This document shows, piece by piece, positions 56,527-64,000 of a stretch of 64,000 nt of DNA. Under the pieces are notes generated by a model. The model was not told the origin of the DNA, did no database searches, and saw only the letters and a list, made by a program, of their open reading frames with translations. The position numbers were made by a program, and so were the translations under genes. Where the stretch lies: the NCBI RefSeq assembly GCF_002019765.1, contig NZ_KV917380.1, positions 1,168,707 to 1,232,706 of the forward strand, in the 5' to 3' direction. How positions within the stretch are numbered: the stretch's first letter is position 1; every line of letters begins with the position of its first letter. The stretch is from Shouchella oshimensis (GTDB taxonomy: Bacteria; Bacillota; Bacilli; Bacillales; Bacillaceae_D).

Positions 56527-57660
56527 ATGATTAAACAATTAACGATAGATCTACCAAAAGAAATAGGAGCCAATTTAGTAAAGAAAGGAATTGAGGAACC
56601 AACACCTATACAGGATATTGTTATCCCTCGAGCCATTCAAGGCGATAGCCTAATGTTCCGGTCGCAGACAGGCTCAGGAAAAACGCTAGCTTACGTACTG
56701 CCATTACTTTCTGCGATCGCTGTAAAAGAACAAACGATACAAGGGATAATTATCGCTCCATCTCAAGAACTTGCTGTCCAGATTGAAACGGTTATTAAAG
56801 AAGTAACAACCAATACAGACATCACATCAATGGCGTTTATAGGTGGAGCGAATATAAATCGTCAAGTTGAAAAACTAAAGAAAAGTAAGCCGCATATTGC
56901 TGTTGGAACACCAGGAAGATTAATGGAGCTTGTTCGTTTAAAGAAACTGAAACTAACCAATGTGCGCCTATATGTGCTTGATGAAGTCGATCGATTAGTG
57001 GAAGAACAAGAATCGTGGAAAGATGTAGAAGAGTTAGGGAAGCGTCTTGGTTACGATGTACAAGGGTTATTTGCATCAGCAACGATTCCGAAAGGCTTAG
57101 AAGATCGACTAAAAGTATTTTCTCCTAAAGTGGAAAAGATTGAAGAGAATACGTCTACATTACCAGAACAAATCGAACATGTAGCGCTTACGATTGAAGA
57201 GCGCGATCGAGTTGATACGGTTCGAAAAATTATTCATGCTGAACAAGTGACAAAAGGCATTGTGTTTGTGAATCAGTTAGAGCGTTTAGTGGAAACCGTC
57301 GATAAACTACGGTACCGCAAAATTCAAGCTGTCGGTCTATCGTCTGAACAGACAAAAATAGAGCGGGAACAAGCCATTTCTCAATTTAAAAACGGTACAG
57401 CCACATTGTTAGTAGCAACAGATGTGGCGGCAAGAGGAATTGACGTTGAAAAAGTTACCCACATTATCCAATTAAATGCCACTCGTTCTGTTGAAAGCTA
57501 TCTTCATCGGGCAGGTCGAACAGGTAGAGTGAATGAAGCAGGGAAAGTGATTTCTTTGTTTAATGAGCAAGAACTGTATTTAAAAGAGAAATATGAAAAA
57601 CGGTTAGCGATTACGATTACAGACGCTATTTTACAAAATGGGGCCTTGGTCACACAATAA
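56527..57660 (+). CDS. DEAD-box RNA helicase with DEVD variant
   Basis: A 377-residue minimal helicase core. The Q motif is seen at EPTPIQ, Walker A is QTGSGKT (47-53), motif II is DEVD instead of DEAD, motif III SAT, motif V ARGID and motif VI HRAGRTGR. There is no C-terminal RNA-binding extension. It starts at 56527 after GAGGAG, not inside thiM. Most like the small YfmL (CshC) type of Bacillus, which aids ribosome assembly, but I am not certain. Confidence 0.92.
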   Translation: MIKQLTIDLPKEIGANLVKKGIEEPTPIQDIVIPRAIQGDSLMFRSQTGSGKTLAYVLPLLSAIAVKEQTIQGIIIAPSQELAVQIETVIKEVTTNTDITSMAFIGGANINRQVEKLKKSKPHIAVGTPGRLMELVRLKKLKLTNVRLYVLDEVDRLVEEQESWKDVEELGKRLGYDVQGLFASATIPKGLEDRLKVFSPKVEKIEENTSTLPEQIEHVALTIEERDRVDTVRKIIHAEQVTKGIVFVNQLERLVETVDKLRYRKIQAVGLSSEQTKIEREQAISQFKNGTATLLVATDVAARGIDVEKVTHIIQLNATRSVESYLHRAGRTGRVNEAGKVISLFNEQELYLKEKYEKRLAITITDAILQNGALVTQ

Positions 57661-57675
57661 ACACTTGATCAGACT

Positions 57676-57704
57676 TTGCGCTATAGCGAAACCTATGGTA
57701 AAAT
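57676..57704 (+). promoter_or_regulatory. Probable promoter of yugI
   Basis: TTGCGC, 17-base spacer, TAAAAT, 35 bases before the yugI start. Confidence 0.4.
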
Positions 57705-57739
57705 TAAAAGGTTAAATCATTGTTTAGGAGTTGTGTTTA

Positions 57740-58153
57740 ATGTCTAATTACGAAGAAGGTAGCATTATCGAAGGGAAAGTAACGGGAATCAAGCCGTTCG
57801 GTGCCTTTGTTGCGATCGATGAAAAAAAACAAGGACTTGTTCATATATCTGAAGTTGCTCACGGTTATGTGAAAGATATTGCAGATGTATTAACAGTAGG
57901 AGACGAAGTTAAAGTCAAAGTGATGTCAGTAGATCAAGAATCTGGAAAGATTTCTTTATCAATCCGTGCAACGCAAGAGGCGCCTGCTCGTCCACAAGCG
58001 AAACCACGTGCTAATACTGGCGGTGGAGCGCGTAAACCTCAAGCTCCTCAACAGAAACAGCAAGGCTTTAATACATTAGAAGATAAGTTAAAAGAATGGT
58101 TAAAGCAGTCTAATGAAATTCAAGCAGATTTAAATAAGCGCGCGAAGAAATAA
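57740..58153 (+). CDS. yugI: S1-domain general stress protein 13 (YugI)
   Basis: A 137-residue protein with one S1 RNA-binding domain (about 5-75: VTGIKPFGAFVAIDEKKQGL, LVHISEVAHGYV) and a basic, Pro/Gln-rich tail. YugI binds the ribosome in B. subtilis. ATG 57740 is well spaced after TAGGAG. Confidence 0.93.
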   Translation: MSNYEEGSIIEGKVTGIKPFGAFVAIDEKKQGLVHISEVAHGYVKDIADVLTVGDEVKVKVMSVDQESGKISLSIRATQEAPARPQAKPRANTGGGARKPQAPQQKQQGFNTLEDKLKEWLKQSNEIQADLNKRAKK

Positions 58154-58187
58154 AAAAAACAGCTAGTGAAAACTAGCTGTTTTTATC
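58153..58187. terminator. Bidirectional terminator between yugI and yuzA
   Basis: AAAAACAGCTAGT/ACTAGCTGTTTTT with a four-base loop, between convergent genes. Confidence 0.9.
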
Positions 58188-58416
58188 GTTGTGGCTCGAC
58201 TTCATGGTCTCTGCCTAATTCTTCTTTAGGCTTTAATAAAATGGAAATAGCGTAAAGACCTGCTAATCCAACTAAAGCGTAAATAAGTCGAGAAATGATT
58301 GATGCTTGACCATTGAAAATAAAAGCTACAAGGTCAAAACGGAAGAATCCAATTAGTCCCCAGTTAATGGCACCAATAATGGCTAATACTAAAGCTGTTT
58401 TTTGAATCCCGCTCAT
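58183..58416 (-). CDS. yuzA: DUF378 family membrane protein YuzA
   Basis: A 77-residue protein with two membrane helices, matching the DUF378 family: LAIIGAINWGLIGFFRFDLVA and the later YALVGLAGLYAI. The tail is charged and faces the cytoplasm. AGGAGG is present before the ATG on the minus strand. Function unknown. Confidence 0.88.
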   Translation of the reverse strand: MSGIQKTALVLAIIGAINWGLIGFFRFDLVAFIFNGQASIISRLIYALVGLAGLYAISILLKPKEELGRDHEVEPQR

Positions 58417-58587
58417 TCGATTTCACCTCCTAATGATTGTGCACAGTAATGATGTGCTCCTCTTAGAATGGGATAGAATGGGCGTGTTTATGTTAGGTGA
58501 TGTCTGCCAATAATGAAGCATTGTCTTTGCGGAAATGATAAAAACACGCTACCATAGATATGGATAAATGAAAAAGGAGGCTCCTTA

Positions 58588-59751
58588 ATGGACGCTTTTA
58601 CGTTTTATAACCCAACAAAATTAATTTTTGGACAAGGAAAAACAGAAAGCTTAGCAGATGAGCTTGTTGTCTATGATCGAAATGTGCTACTTGTTTACGG
58701 TGGTGGCAGCATTAAAAATAATGGCTTGTATGACAAGGTAAGACAGCAGTTGGAATATGCAGGCTGCAATGTAACGGAGCTAGCAGGTGTTGAACCAAAT
58801 CCTCGTTTAACAACGGTGCAAAAAGGAATTGATTTATGCAAAGAACACGCTATTGGCTTTATTTTAGCTGTAGGTGGTGGAAGTGTCATTGATGCCACGA
58901 AGGCGATTGCAGTAGGTGCTCGTTATGATGGAGACATTTGGGACATTATTACCAAAAAAGAGCTTGCTGAAGATGCTTTGCCTTTTGGAACGATCTTAAC
59001 GTTGGCAGCTACAGGATCTGAAATGAACTCTGGTTCTGTTATTACAAATTGGGAAACCCACCAAAAGATCGGCTGGGGCTGTATTTTTACATTTCCGAAC
59101 TTCTCTATTCTAGATCCGGAAAACACAGTGTCGGTTCCAAAAGATCAAACGGTATACGGTATAGTCGATATGATGACGCACGTTCTAGAAGCGTATTTTC
59201 ACCCTGCAGAAAACACACCGTTACAGGATCGTATTTGTGAATCAATTTTGACCACTGTTATAGAGGCAGCGCCAGATTTACTAGACAATCTTGACGATGT
59301 TGATTTAAGGGAAACCATTCTTTACAGTGGTACGATGGCACTTAATGGAATTACGCAAATGGGTGCTCGGGGTGACTGGGGATCTCATAACTTAGAACAT
59401 GCCGTTTCAGCCGTTTCGGATATTCCACATGCTGGCGGTCTAGCTATACTATTCCCTCACTGGATGAGACATAGTGTTGATGTAAACCCAGAAAGAGGTG
59501 CTCAATTAGCACAACGGGTATTTGGTGTTGATCGTTCTGGAAAAGAAGATCGTGATGTCGCTTTAGAAGGCATTAATAAACTTGCTTCTTTCTGGACAGC
59601 TTTAGGTGCACCTACGACATTAAGCGAGTACAATATTACAGAAGATCAACTTGATGAAATGGCGGATATTGCAAGTGCGAACGGTATTTTTGGGAACTAT
59701 CATAAAATTGGTCGCCCGGAAGCACTAGAAATTTTAAAACAAGCACTTTAA
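58588..59751 (+). CDS. yugJ: Iron-containing alcohol dehydrogenase (YugJ/YugK type)
   Basis: A 387-residue group III iron alcohol dehydrogenase using NAD(P)H, like butanol dehydrogenases. The nucleotide segment [14 protein letters not shown] is followed by metal-binding GAREDW-like [15 protein letters not shown] and [12 protein letters not shown] with histidine ligands. Substrate range is likely medium aldehydes or methylglyoxal; the sequence cannot tell. AAAGGAGG precedes the ATG. Confidence 0.9.
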   Translation: MDAFTFYNPTKLIFGQGKTESLADELVVYDRNVLLVYGGGSIKNNGLYDKVRQQLEYAGCNVTELAGVEPNPRLTTVQKGIDLCKEHAIGFILAVGGGSVIDATKAIAVGARYDGDIWDIITKKELAEDALPFGTILTLAATGSEMNSGSVITNWETHQKIGWGCIFTFPNFSILDPENTVSVPKDQTVYGIVDMMTHVLEAYFHPAENTPLQDRICESILTTVIEAAPDLLDNLDDVDLRETILYSGTMALNGITQMGARGDWGSHNLEHAVSAVSDIPHAGGLAILFPHWMRHSVDVNPERGAQLAQRVFGVDRSGKEDRDVALEGINKLASFWTALGAPTTLSEYNITEDQLDEMADIASANGIFGNYHKIGRPEALEILKQAL

Positions 59752-59760
59752 TGTATGTTG

Positions 59761-59792
59761 CAAAGACAGTCCAAAAGGGACTGTCTTTTTTC
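59761..59792 (+). terminator. Intrinsic terminator after yugJ
   Basis: AAAGACAGTCC/GGACTGTCTTT with a six-base loop and T tract. Confidence 0.9.
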
Positions 59793-59859
59793 ATTACGTT
59801 TTTCTCATTCTGTAACAAGCCTTTTCCGTGTATAATAAACGGGAAGGAGAGTGAAGGGT

Positions 59860-60963
59860 TTGGCAAAAACACGTGTAGGAATTATATTCGGTGGAAAATC
59901 AGCTGAGCATGAAGTATCGCTTCAGTCAGCAAAAAACATCGTAGACGCCATTGATAAAGAGCGTTTTGATGTAACACTTATTGGTATTGATAAACAAGGG
60001 CAATGGCATTTAAATGAAGCCACGAACTTTTTATTGAATGAACATAATCCCGCTCTAATCGAGCTTAATAAATCTAATCAAGGCATATCCTTTATGCCTG
60101 GTAAAGAGTCCAATCAACTTCAGCCAGTTGATCAAAATACAGCCTTAGGACAACTAGATGTTATTTTCCCAATCGTCCATGGTACTCTTGGAGAAGACGG
60201 ATCCTTACAAGGCATGATGCGATTAGCAAATTTACCCTTTGTTGGTTCAAATGTATTAGGCTCTGCTGTTAGTATGGATAAGGACGTTGCAAAAAAACTG
60301 CTTCAAGTAGCAGGTTTACATGTTGCTAATGGTGTTAGCTTTACACGCGCTACAAAAGATCAAATTGACTTTAAAACCATTGAAAAAAACCTTGGAATGC
60401 CTGTTTTTATTAAACCGGCCAATCAAGGGTCTTCAGTTGGTGTAAGTAAAGCATCGAATGAAAAAGAATTTAACGAGGCAATTGAATTGGCTTATTCCTA
60501 TGATCACAAGATTTTAATTGAAGCGGCTGTTGTTGGTCGAGAAATTGAATGTGCCGTTTTAGGGAATCATTACCCTAAAGCAAGTGTTTGTGGTGAAATT
60601 TTACCTCAAGATGGCTTTTATTCATACGATGCAAAATACATTAACGAAGACGGCGCCAAATTAGCTATTCCTGCTGATTTAAGCGATGAAGTAAGTAAAA
60701 CCATTAAAGACATCGCCATACGTGCATATCAAGCACTAAATTGTGAAGGATTAGCAAGAGTGGATGTCTTTTTAACAAACCAAAACGACGTAATTATTAA
60801 CGAAATTAATACATTACCAGGATTTACAAAAATCAGTATGTATCCAAAGCTTTGGGAAGAGAGCGGTTTATCCTATCAAGATTTAATTTCAACGTTAATT
60901 GATTTAGCCATTGAACGACACGAGCAAGACAAACTACTGAAGAGTTCAGTATTTGAGCGCTGA
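59860..60963 (+). CDS. ddl: D-alanine--D-alanine ligase
   Basis: A 367-residue ATP-grasp ligase making D-Ala-D-Ala for peptidoglycan. [26 protein letters not shown] and [11 protein letters not shown] are the core motifs; the [17 protein letters not shown] loop is present. TTG 59860 is the likely start, as AAGGAG is well spaced and GTG 59851 touches it. A TATAAT box lies at 59831. A strong hairpin follows. Confidence 0.96.
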   Translation: MAKTRVGIIFGGKSAEHEVSLQSAKNIVDAIDKERFDVTLIGIDKQGQWHLNEATNFLLNEHNPALIELNKSNQGISFMPGKESNQLQPVDQNTALGQLDVIFPIVHGTLGEDGSLQGMMRLANLPFVGSNVLGSAVSMDKDVAKKLLQVAGLHVANGVSFTRATKDQIDFKTIEKNLGMPVFIKPANQGSSVGVSKASNEKEFNEAIELAYSYDHKILIEAAVVGREIECAVLGNHYPKASVCGEILPQDGFYSYDAKYINEDGAKLAIPADLSDEVSKTIKDIAIRAYQALNCEGLARVDVFLTNQNDVIINEINTLPGFTKISMYPKLWEESGLSYQDLISTLIDLAIERHEQDKLLKSSVFER

Positions 60964-60978
60964 TGACTTGTGTTTTTG

Positions 60979-61029
60979 GCCTCCTTTCGGTACATTAATG
61001 AAGTACCGAATAGAAGGAGGCTCTTTTTT
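60979..61029 (+). terminator. Terminator hairpin whose 3' arm is the pgi ribosome site
   Basis: GCCTCCTT (60979-60986) and TCGGTAC pair with GTACCGA and AAGGAGGC (61014-61021), leaving a short ATAG bulge, and TCTTTTTT follows up to the pgi ATG. It works as an intrinsic terminator for ddl, while its 3' arm is the ribosome site of pgi, nine bases before the start codon. Transcripts that form the stem cannot translate pgi. Confidence 0.9.
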
Positions 61030-62376
61030 ATGGCACATATTCAATTTGATTACAGTAAGGCACTTTCCTTTTTCGGAGAGCATGAGATGAAGCAATTGCA
61101 AGACCAAGTAACAACAGCACATCAAGCCCTTCACGAAAAAACAGGAGCAGGAAATGACTTTTTGGGATGGATTGACTTACCGGTCGATTATGATAAAGAG
61201 GAATTTGCACGTATACAAACAGCAGCAAAGAAAATTCGCCAAGATTCAGATGTGCTCATTGTGGCAGGAATCGGCGGCTCATACTTAGGTGCACGAGCAG
61301 CAATTGAAGCATTAAACCATTCGTTTTTTAATGTGTTATCCAACGAACAACGGAACGCACCACAAGTCATTTTTGTTGGTCAAAATATTAGTTCAACGTA
61401 TATTCGCGACTTGTTCGACTTACTTGAAGGCAAGGATGTTTCCGTTAATGTTATTTCTAAATCAGGAACAACGACGGAGCCAGCCATTGCCTTTCGTATC
61501 TTCCGAGACTTCTTAGAAAAGAAATACGGAAAAGAAGAAGCGCGCACGCGTATTTATGCTACAACAGATAAAGAGAAAGGTGCGCTTAAGACGCTTGCAA
61601 ATGAAGAAGGCTACGAGTCGTTTGTTATTCCAGACGATGTTGGCGGACGTTTCTCTGTTTTAACAGCAGTGGGTTTATTGCCTATTGCTGTAGCTGGTCT
61701 AGATATTGAGCAAATGATGAAAGGTGCTCAAGAAGCTAGAGATGCGTATGCGTCACCGACATTAGAAGAAAATGAAGCATATCAATACGCAGCCGTTCGT
61801 AATGTTCTTTACAATAAAGGCAAAACCATTGAGCTAATGGTGAACTATGAGCCCCAGCTTCACTTTGTTTCCGAATGGTGGAAGCAACTATTTGGCGAAA
61901 GTGAAGGCAAGGATCAAAAAGGAATTTATCCTGCATCAGTAGACTTCTCCACAGATCTTCATTCAATGGGTCAATACGTACAAGATGGACGCAGAGACTT
62001 GTTTGAAACGGTTCTTCATGTGGAGCAAGTGGACAAGCATATTGAAATTGAAAAAGCAGATCAAGACTTGGATGGATTAAATTACCTTGCTGGAGAAACG
62101 ATGGATTTTGTGAACAAGCAAGCGTTTAAAGGTACGATGCTCGCCCATACAGATGGTGGAGTACCAAATCTAATTGTGTCCATTCCAAGACTAGATGAAT
62201 ATACGTTTGGTTACCTCGTGTATTTCTTTGAAAAGGCAGTTGCAGTGAGTGGATATTTGATGGGAGTTAATCCATTTGATCAACCAGGCGTAGAAGCATA
62301 CAAGAAGAATATGTTTGCGTTACTTGGCAAACCAGGATTTGAAAAAGAAAAAGAAGAGCTTGAAAAGCGTCTTTAA
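61030..62376 (+). CDS. pgi: Glucose-6-phosphate isomerase
   Basis: Phosphoglucose isomerase, 448 residues, joining glucose 6-phosphate and fructose 6-phosphate. It has the bacterial short-form pattern: [47 protein letters not shown] and [14 protein letters not shown]-type loop. ATG 61030 is fixed by AAGGAGG; a longer frame from 60970 would read through the hairpin. It receives fructose 6-phosphate made by MtlD. Confidence 0.96.
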   Translation: MAHIQFDYSKALSFFGEHEMKQLQDQVTTAHQALHEKTGAGNDFLGWIDLPVDYDKEEFARIQTAAKKIRQDSDVLIVAGIGGSYLGARAAIEALNHSFFNVLSNEQRNAPQVIFVGQNISSTYIRDLFDLLEGKDVSVNVISKSGTTTEPAIAFRIFRDFLEKKYGKEEARTRIYATTDKEKGALKTLANEEGYESFVIPDDVGGRFSVLTAVGLLPIAVAGLDIEQMMKGAQEARDAYASPTLEENEAYQYAAVRNVLYNKGKTIELMVNYEPQLHFVSEWWKQLFGESEGKDQKGIYPASVDFSTDLHSMGQYVQDGRRDLFETVLHVEQVDKHIEIEKADQDLDGLNYLAGETMDFVNKQAFKGTMLAHTDGGVPNLIVSIPRLDEYTFGYLVYFFEKAVAVSGYLMGVNPFDQPGVEAYKKNMFALLGKPGFEKEKEELEKRL

Positions 62377-62379
62377 AAG

Positions 62380-62418
62380 GTGAAGTACGGATGAATTGTC
62401 ATCCGTACTTTTTTTATG
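62380..62418 (+). terminator. Intrinsic terminator after pgi
   Basis: AAGTACGGATGA/TCATCCGTACTT with a four-base loop and T run. Confidence 0.92.
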
Positions 62419-62473
62419 TATAAGTTCCACGTAGCCTCACACACTATCAATAAAACGTTTAGGGGCGATAAGA

Positions 62474-62890
62474 ATGATTGAGCTTTCATCAAAAATTGAA
62501 GGAAAAGTCGTAAAGGCAAAAGAATTAGAGTCGCTACTAACTCCCCTTGGCTATGATCTAGGTGGAAATTGGGATTATGACCATGGTTATTATGATTACA
62601 AGCTTTCTGAAGAAGGCGGATATACGTTTTTACGACTCCCATTTACTGCTGTAGAAGGAGAAGTGGGATCAAGTGGTGCAGTCTTTAAATTAGGAAAACC
62701 TTATTTGTTAAATCATGTTTATCAAGATGGAAATACGGATGAAGGCATTGGTGGCTATGTACCTCCAGCGGTAGACGGGCTCATTAATCAATTCCAACGT
62801 CCTATTGATAAAGACGGAGAAGTGGATGAAAAGTACGTAAACACCGCAAAAAATTTACTGGAGGAAGTCGAGCAGACGTTTCACATCTAG
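62474..62890 (+). CDS. yugN: YugN-family protein
   Basis: A 138-residue protein of the YugN-like family: WDYDHGYYDYKLSEEGGYTF, FTAVEGEVGS and the later GIGGYVPPAVDGLINQFQRP. Soluble, no signal. It is conserved next to pgi in Bacillus. Function unknown. A GGGGCGATAAG site precedes the ATG. Confidence 0.85.
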   Translation: MIELSSKIEGKVVKAKELESLLTPLGYDLGGNWDYDHGYYDYKLSEEGGYTFLRLPFTAVEGEVGSSGAVFKLGKPYLLNHVYQDGNTDEGIGGYVPPAVDGLINQFQRPIDKDGEVDEKYVNTAKNLLEEVEQTFHI

Positions 62891-62951
62891 ATAGCTGTTG
62901 CAGTCCCTCTAGCTTCTTGCTAAAGTAAAATCAGAAGTTGGAGGGATTATC

Positions 62952-63113
62952 ATGGTAGATGCTATCGTTCTTGCAATAGCAGTTTTTTTCGGTTGGATGA
63001 TTTTGGATGTTGTAAAAACAAAGAAATTAACAGGAGAAGTCGTCATCCAAGCGGGATTTGTCGGCATAGTGGCAGGTATATTATGGTATGGAATCGGGGT
63101 ATTGTTAGGGTAA
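62952..63113 (+). CDS. Small membrane protein, 53 residues
   Basis: A 53-residue protein with two predicted membrane helices (about 3-20 and 31-52) joined by a short basic loop, VVKTKKLTGE. GGAGGG is well spaced before the ATG. It lies between yugN and the tRNA gene. Hypothetical, but the ribosome site and hydrophobic pattern make it a credible gene. Confidence 0.7.
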   Translation: MVDAIVLAIAVFFGWMILDVVKTKKLTGEVVIQAGFVGIVAGILWYGIGVLLG

Positions 63114-63142
63114 TCTTTTTGTAGAAAAATGTATGAAACGTC

Positions 63143-63172
63143 TTGTCGTCTGAGTAACGCATATGCTATATT
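63143..63172 (+). promoter_or_regulatory. Promoter of the tRNA-Ala gene
   Basis: TTGTCG, 18-base spacer, TATATT, about 50 bases before the tRNA. Confidence 0.55.
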
Positions 63173-63224
63173 ATGATAGTGCAATTGAATGTAGGCAATA
63201 CATACTGTGATTTTATATGAATGA

Positions 63225-63297
63225 GGGGCCTTAGCTCAGCTGGGAGAGCGCTTCGCTGGCAGCGAAGAGGTCAGGGGTTCGAGCCCCCTAGGCTCCA
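63225..63297 (+). tRNA. tRNA-Ala, anticodon GGC
   Basis: A complete cloverleaf. Acceptor GGGGCCT pairs with AGGCTCC, including the G3:U70 pair that identifies tRNA-Ala. The anticodon stem CTTCG/CGAAG encloses CTGGCAG, giving anticodon GGC. The T arm GGGGTTCGAGCCCC is regular. The terminal CCA is not encoded: the discriminator A is followed by TAT. Decodes GCC/GCU. Confidence 0.97.
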
Positions 63298-63301
63298 TAT
63301 T

Positions 63302-63338
63302 AAAAAAGTACTTTCTATATAGAAAGTACTTTTTTGTA
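63302..63338 (+). terminator. Terminator after tRNA-Ala
   Basis: AAAAAAGTACTTTCTATATAGAAAGTACTTTTTT is a near-perfect inverted repeat: AAGTACTTTCTA on one side, TAGAAAGTACTT on the other. Confidence 0.9.
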
Positions 63339-63377
63339 TGCACGTATGATATTCGTTCTGTTCTCTGCTATACTTAA

Positions 63378-63395
63378 ATTGATAAAAATAAACAT
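63378..63395 (+). repeat. Operator-like direct repeat, copy 1
   Basis: ATTGATAAAAATAAACAT, identical to 63429-63446. AT-rich ATAAACAT words are typical of sites for DeoR-family regulators. Confidence 0.6.
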
Positions 63396-63428
63396 TGTAG
63401 CGGCTTATCTGAAAATAAATCACATGAT

Positions 63429-63446
63429 ATTGATAAAAATAAACAT
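63429..63446 (+). repeat. Operator-like direct repeat, copy 2
   Basis: The same 18 bases as copy 1, starting 51 bases later, about five helical turns, so both face the same side of the DNA just upstream of the promoter at 63454. A shortened form, AAATAAACATG, covers the start codon of the DeoR gene. Confidence 0.6.
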
Positions 63447-63453
63447 AATTATG

Positions 63454-63482
63454 TTGACATATGTCGAAATATGTTTTAAATT
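63454..63482 (+). promoter_or_regulatory. Promoter of the DeoR-family gene
   Basis: TTGACA, exact 17-base spacer, TAAATT. The -35 box overlaps a GACATATGTC palindrome (63456-63465), a second possible operator. Confidence 0.65.
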
Positions 63483-63508
63483 AACAATGAAAGGTGTTAT
63501 AAATAAAC

Positions 63509-64000
63509 ATGAAAGCAAAAGAAAGAAAAGCATTTATAAAACAATTTGTTGATGAACAAGGAAAAGTAGAAATAGACGAGCTTGCAGAACAGCTTCAAGT
63601 GTCGCAAATGACGATTCGGAGAGATTTAACACAGTTAGAGGCGGAGAATCAAGTTATTCGTACACCTGGTGGAGCGGTACCTCAAAAAGCGTTAATTCGA
63701 GAAACACCATATGCCAGAAAAGAAGTAGAACAACTGCAAGCAAAAAGAAAAATAGCCCAAAAAGCAATTGCACTAATCGCACCAAACTCAACCATTCTTT
63801 TGGATTCAGGTACGACGACACTTGAAGTAGCGCGATTAATAAAAGACCGAGCGGATTTAACGGTGGTGACAAATGACATTAAGATTGCGGCTGAACTCGT
63901 TCATTCTTCCGTAACGTGCATTGTGACCGGTGGTGAAGTACAGGCTGATGTTGGTGCTCTTTACGGTAGTCAAGCACAAGCGTTAATCGAATCCATCCAC
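63509..64000 (+). CDS. DeoR/GlpR-family regulator (partial)
   Basis: The first 164 residues of a DeoR-family repressor; the gene continues beyond the window. An N-terminal winged helix (IDELAEQLQVSQMTIRRDLTQL) is followed by the DeoR C-terminal sugar-phosphate domain, with LLDSGTTTLEVARLI and TVVTNDIKIAAEL. The family usually controls a neighbouring sugar operon, such as fruRKA. Upstream direct repeats suggest autoregulation. Confidence 0.92.
   Translation, partial: MKAKERKAFIKQFVDEQGKVEIDELAEQLQVSQMTIRRDLTQLEAENQVIRTPGGAVPQKALIRETPYARKEVEQLQAKRKIAQKAIALIAPNSTILLDSGTTTLEVARLIKDRADLTVVTNDIKIAAELVHSSVTCIVTGGEVQADVGALYGSQAQALIESIH

Overview
The window reads as chromosome of a low-GC, spore-forming Bacillaceae, most likely from the alkaliphilic Alkalihalobacillus/Shouchella-type relatives of Bacillus. 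Reasons: Bacillus-type AGGAGG ribosome sites with frequent GTG/TTG starts, sporulation genes (yunB, yutC, yutH, tlp, lytH, a Spo0E-like gene), very acidic N-termini on mature lipoproteins, several antiporter-type membrane proteins, and gene order that follows the B. subtilis yugN-to-yusI region in reverse (as I remember that map). No prophage, transposase or CRISPR array is visible.

Layout. 1-2616: yusI, gcvH, yusG and an MFS transporter. 2632-5402: SAM-I riboswitch and the metNPQ methionine importer. 5412-5588: first (shortened) copy of a 275-bp repeat, then a two-gene B12-type cassette (degenerate PduO-like protein plus BtuF-like lipoprotein) and yurZ. 7727-13321: a small unknown gene and the sufCDSUB Fe-S assembly operon. 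13505-19019: yunF, yunE, yunD (apparent ATT start), yunC, thyA, dfrA, yunB. 19089-20979: a lysine riboswitch controlling a NhaC-family transporter. 21010-30439: lytH, lipA, the yutCDEFGH block, thrCB, a SplA-like gene, tlp and the NifU-like yutI. 30679-36184: yuzD, yutJ NADH dehydrogenase with a TetR gene in the same open frame, yuzB, dapF, mqnE, a Spo0E-like mini-gene and the A-type Fe-S carrier yutM. 36191-43883: a cassette (amino-acid ABC genes and the mtlA-R-F-D mannitol operon) bounded by two direct copies of the 275-bp repeat. 43890-63113: yumC, yumB, yuiB-F, pepA, hbs, yihY, luxS, yugG/H, thiM, a DEAD-box helicase, yugI, yuzA, an iron alcohol dehydrogenase, ddl, pgi and yugN. The end carries tRNA-Ala(GGC) and the start of a DeoR-family regulator.

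How the genes work together: Fe-S biogenesis is strongly represented (SufCDSUB, NifU-like YutI, A-type carrier YutM) next to clients such as lipoyl synthase LipA and the radical SAM enzyme MqnE. GcvH is a protein that LipA-dependent lipoylation serves. Two type-2 NADH dehydrogenases and an MqnE menaquinone-pathway enzyme point to respiratory metabolism. MtlA/F/D with the PRD regulator MtlR form a complete mannitol uptake and oxidation system, and Pgi connects its product, fructose 6-phosphate, to the rest of sugar phosphate metabolism.

Most noteworthy: three repeat copies that each start 6-9 bases after a stop codon and sit where gene order departs from B. subtilis; MtlA with two complete IIB domains; a TetR gene without its own stop that runs in frame into NADH dehydrogenase; a terminator hairpin whose 3' arm is the pgi ribosome site; an apparent ATT start for yunD; and a lysine riboswitch on a NhaC-type transporter. 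All motif positions were read by eye.
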